Positions 63,055-64,000 of a DNA stretch of 64,000 nt are shown in pieces. Each line of letters begins with the position of its first letter. The first letter of the stretch is position 1. The translations under genes and the position numbers were made by a program. Origin of the DNA: DAOMFM01 sp035429825 (GTDB taxonomy: Bacteria > Acidobacteriota > Blastocatellia > UBA7656 > JADIYM01); contig JBGAKX010000007.1 in NCBI GenBank assembly GCA_044224215.1, forward strand, positions 3,856 to 67,855. The letters are read 5' to 3'. Below the pieces are notes generated by a model, which saw only the letters and a program-made list of their open reading frames with translations, was not told the DNA's origin and ran no database searches.

Positions 63055-64000
63055 GTGGCGGGCTCGTCGAACAGGACCGAACCGCCAACTCCGCGGCGGC
63101 TCCGCGAAGCGCGACGCCGAGGGCAACTCGCCGTCAGCCGGGATCTCGTGTCGGCTGCGGTCTTTGCGGCGGTCGTCGGTGTGGTGGCGCTCGCCGGCCG
63201 TGCGCATGCGGAATCGCTGACCGGGCTCGCCCGCCGGTGGTTGGATATGGCGCTCACCGCGCGGACACTCTCCATCGCCGACGTGCAACTGCAGCTCGAC
63301 ACTTCCGCACACGCCGTCGTAGCCGCGGCAGCGCCCATCGCCTGCGCCGCTCTCGTCGCCGGGGCGATCTGCGGCGGGCTCCAGACCGGCGGCTATTTTT
63401 CAGGTACCCCGCTCGCCCCGAAGGGCGACCGCCTGAGCCCCGCCGCGGGATTCAAGCGGCTGTTCTGTGCACGATCGGCGATCGAGGTCGTCAAGACCTG
63501 GCTGAAGCTTGCAATCGTGGCCGCCGCCGTCGCGTCGTGCGTGCCATCCGCGGCGGTCGAGCTTGCGCATCTCGCGACGCACCCCGCGGGCGACGCGATG
63601 GGGGTTGTCGAGCACGTGTTGCGCGGTGTCGCCATCCGCGTGGCTGTGGCCATGCTCGCGCTCGGCGCGGCGGACGTGTTCGTGCAGCGACGGCTACACG
63701 CGCGCGATCTCCGGATGTCGAAGGACGAGGTGAAACGCGACTCCAAGGAAGACGAGGGGGACCCGCTCGTCAAGCACGCGCGACGCCAGGCGCACCGCGA
63801 GATCGGGATTCAGCGCATGGTGCTGGCTGCCGGCTCGGCCAGTTTTGTCGTGGTCAACCCGACGCACCGGGCGACGGCGGTGCGGTACGACGAGGCGCGA
63901 GACGATGCGCCGCGCGTGATTGCCAAGGGCGTCGGTGAACTGGCGCGCAGGATTCGACGCGCCGCCGAACAGTCCGGTGTCCGGATCGTCTACAACAAGC
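63055..64000 (+). CDS. sctU: T3SS export switch protein SctU (FlhB family), 3'-truncated
   Basis: The frame is open to the window end (315 codons). The GTG start at 63055 leads to NRTEPPTPRRLREARRRGQL, the family N-terminus, then four membrane segments (about 30-50, 85-110, 140-165, 190-210), a charged loop and the autocleavage motif NPTH in FVVVNPTHRATAVRYDEARD near residue 265. The substrate-switch cleavage is therefore preserved. SctU and FlhB differ little by motif. It lies 13 kb from the main operon, possibly beginning a third T3SS locus beyond the window. Confidence 0.95.
   Translation, partial: MAGSSNRTEPPTPRRLREARRRGQLAVSRDLVSAAVFAAVVGVVALAGRAHAESLTGLARRWLDMALTARTLSIADVQLQLDTSAHAVVAAAAPIACAALVAGAICGGLQTGGYFSGTPLAPKGDRLSPAAGFKRLFCARSAIEVVKTWLKLAIVAAAVASCVPSAAVELAHLATHPAGDAMGVVEHVLRGVAIRVAVAMLALGAADVFVQRRLHARDLRMSKDEVKRDSKEDEGDPLVKHARRQAHREIGIQRMVLAAGSASFVVVNPTHRATAVRYDEARDDAPRVIAKGVGELARRIRRAAEQSGVRIVYNK

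Overview
This GC-rich window is packed with genes on both strands and reads as one bacterial chromosome segment. I see no plasmid, phage or insertion-sequence genes, no rRNA or tRNA, and no CRISPR array. A propeller-type hybrid histidine kinase, beta-propeller and PKD secreted proteins, and a type III secretion system (T3SS) outside any typical proteobacterial setting point to a free-living lineage such as Acidobacteriota or a neighbouring phylum. That placement is inference; no phylogenetic marker in the window settles it.

Layout. 1-3.6 kb: fatty-acyl/aromatic CoA degradation (three crotonase-family enzymes and a 3-hydroxyacyl-CoA dehydrogenase). 3.7-10.2 kb: dCTP deaminase, a 1354-residue propeller hybrid kinase, and small unknown genes. 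10.3-16.7 kb: thiO, a DUF2270 membrane protein, a phosphodiesterase, a CoA-ester lyase and secreted proteins. 17-22 kb: a hybrid kinase paired with a sigma-54-dependent response regulator, then a metallothionein-like protein too short for most gene callers and a stress protein. 22.5-26.4 kb: moaA, thiC, a membrane protein, a phosphoglycolate phosphatase. 26.5-30 kb: sctV, divergent from a phospholipase D-FHA fusion. 30-39.9 kb: secreted sorbosone dehydrogenase-like protein, a five-gene operon (yedK, LOG-like, MFS, TVP38, glycosyltransferase), HD-GYP protein, alcohol dehydrogenase. 40.2-50.3 kb: the main T3SS operon. 50.3-54.2 kb: efp, rhodanese, a TPR-like protein, ygfZ. 54.5-62.5 kb: beta-helix protein, phosphatase, membrane hydrolase, thioesterase, creatininase, two FtsX/MacB-type permeases, FxsA. 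62.7-64.0 kb: a needle-like small protein and sctU, running off the end.

The T3SS is the most unusual part. The main operon begins with a sigma-28/FliA-like factor, followed by SctI, SctJ, a FliG-resembling protein in the SctK slot, SctL, SctN, SctO, SctP, SctQ, SctR, SctS and SctT, and ends with a tail-anchored protein with two FHA-like modules. Most junctions overlap by 1-17 bases. Several features look halfway between a flagellum and an injectisome: a FliO-like domain fused to the front of SctR, a FliG-like protein, and the sigma factor. FHA-like folds recur in SctQ, in the last gene of the operon, and in the phospholipase D fusion beside sctV. No flagellin, hook, motor, secretin or translocon gene is present here, so the system is only partly visible. 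Two lesions, a frameshift in sctL and an in-frame TAA near the end of sctN, raise the question whether the system is decaying or the assembly is wrong.
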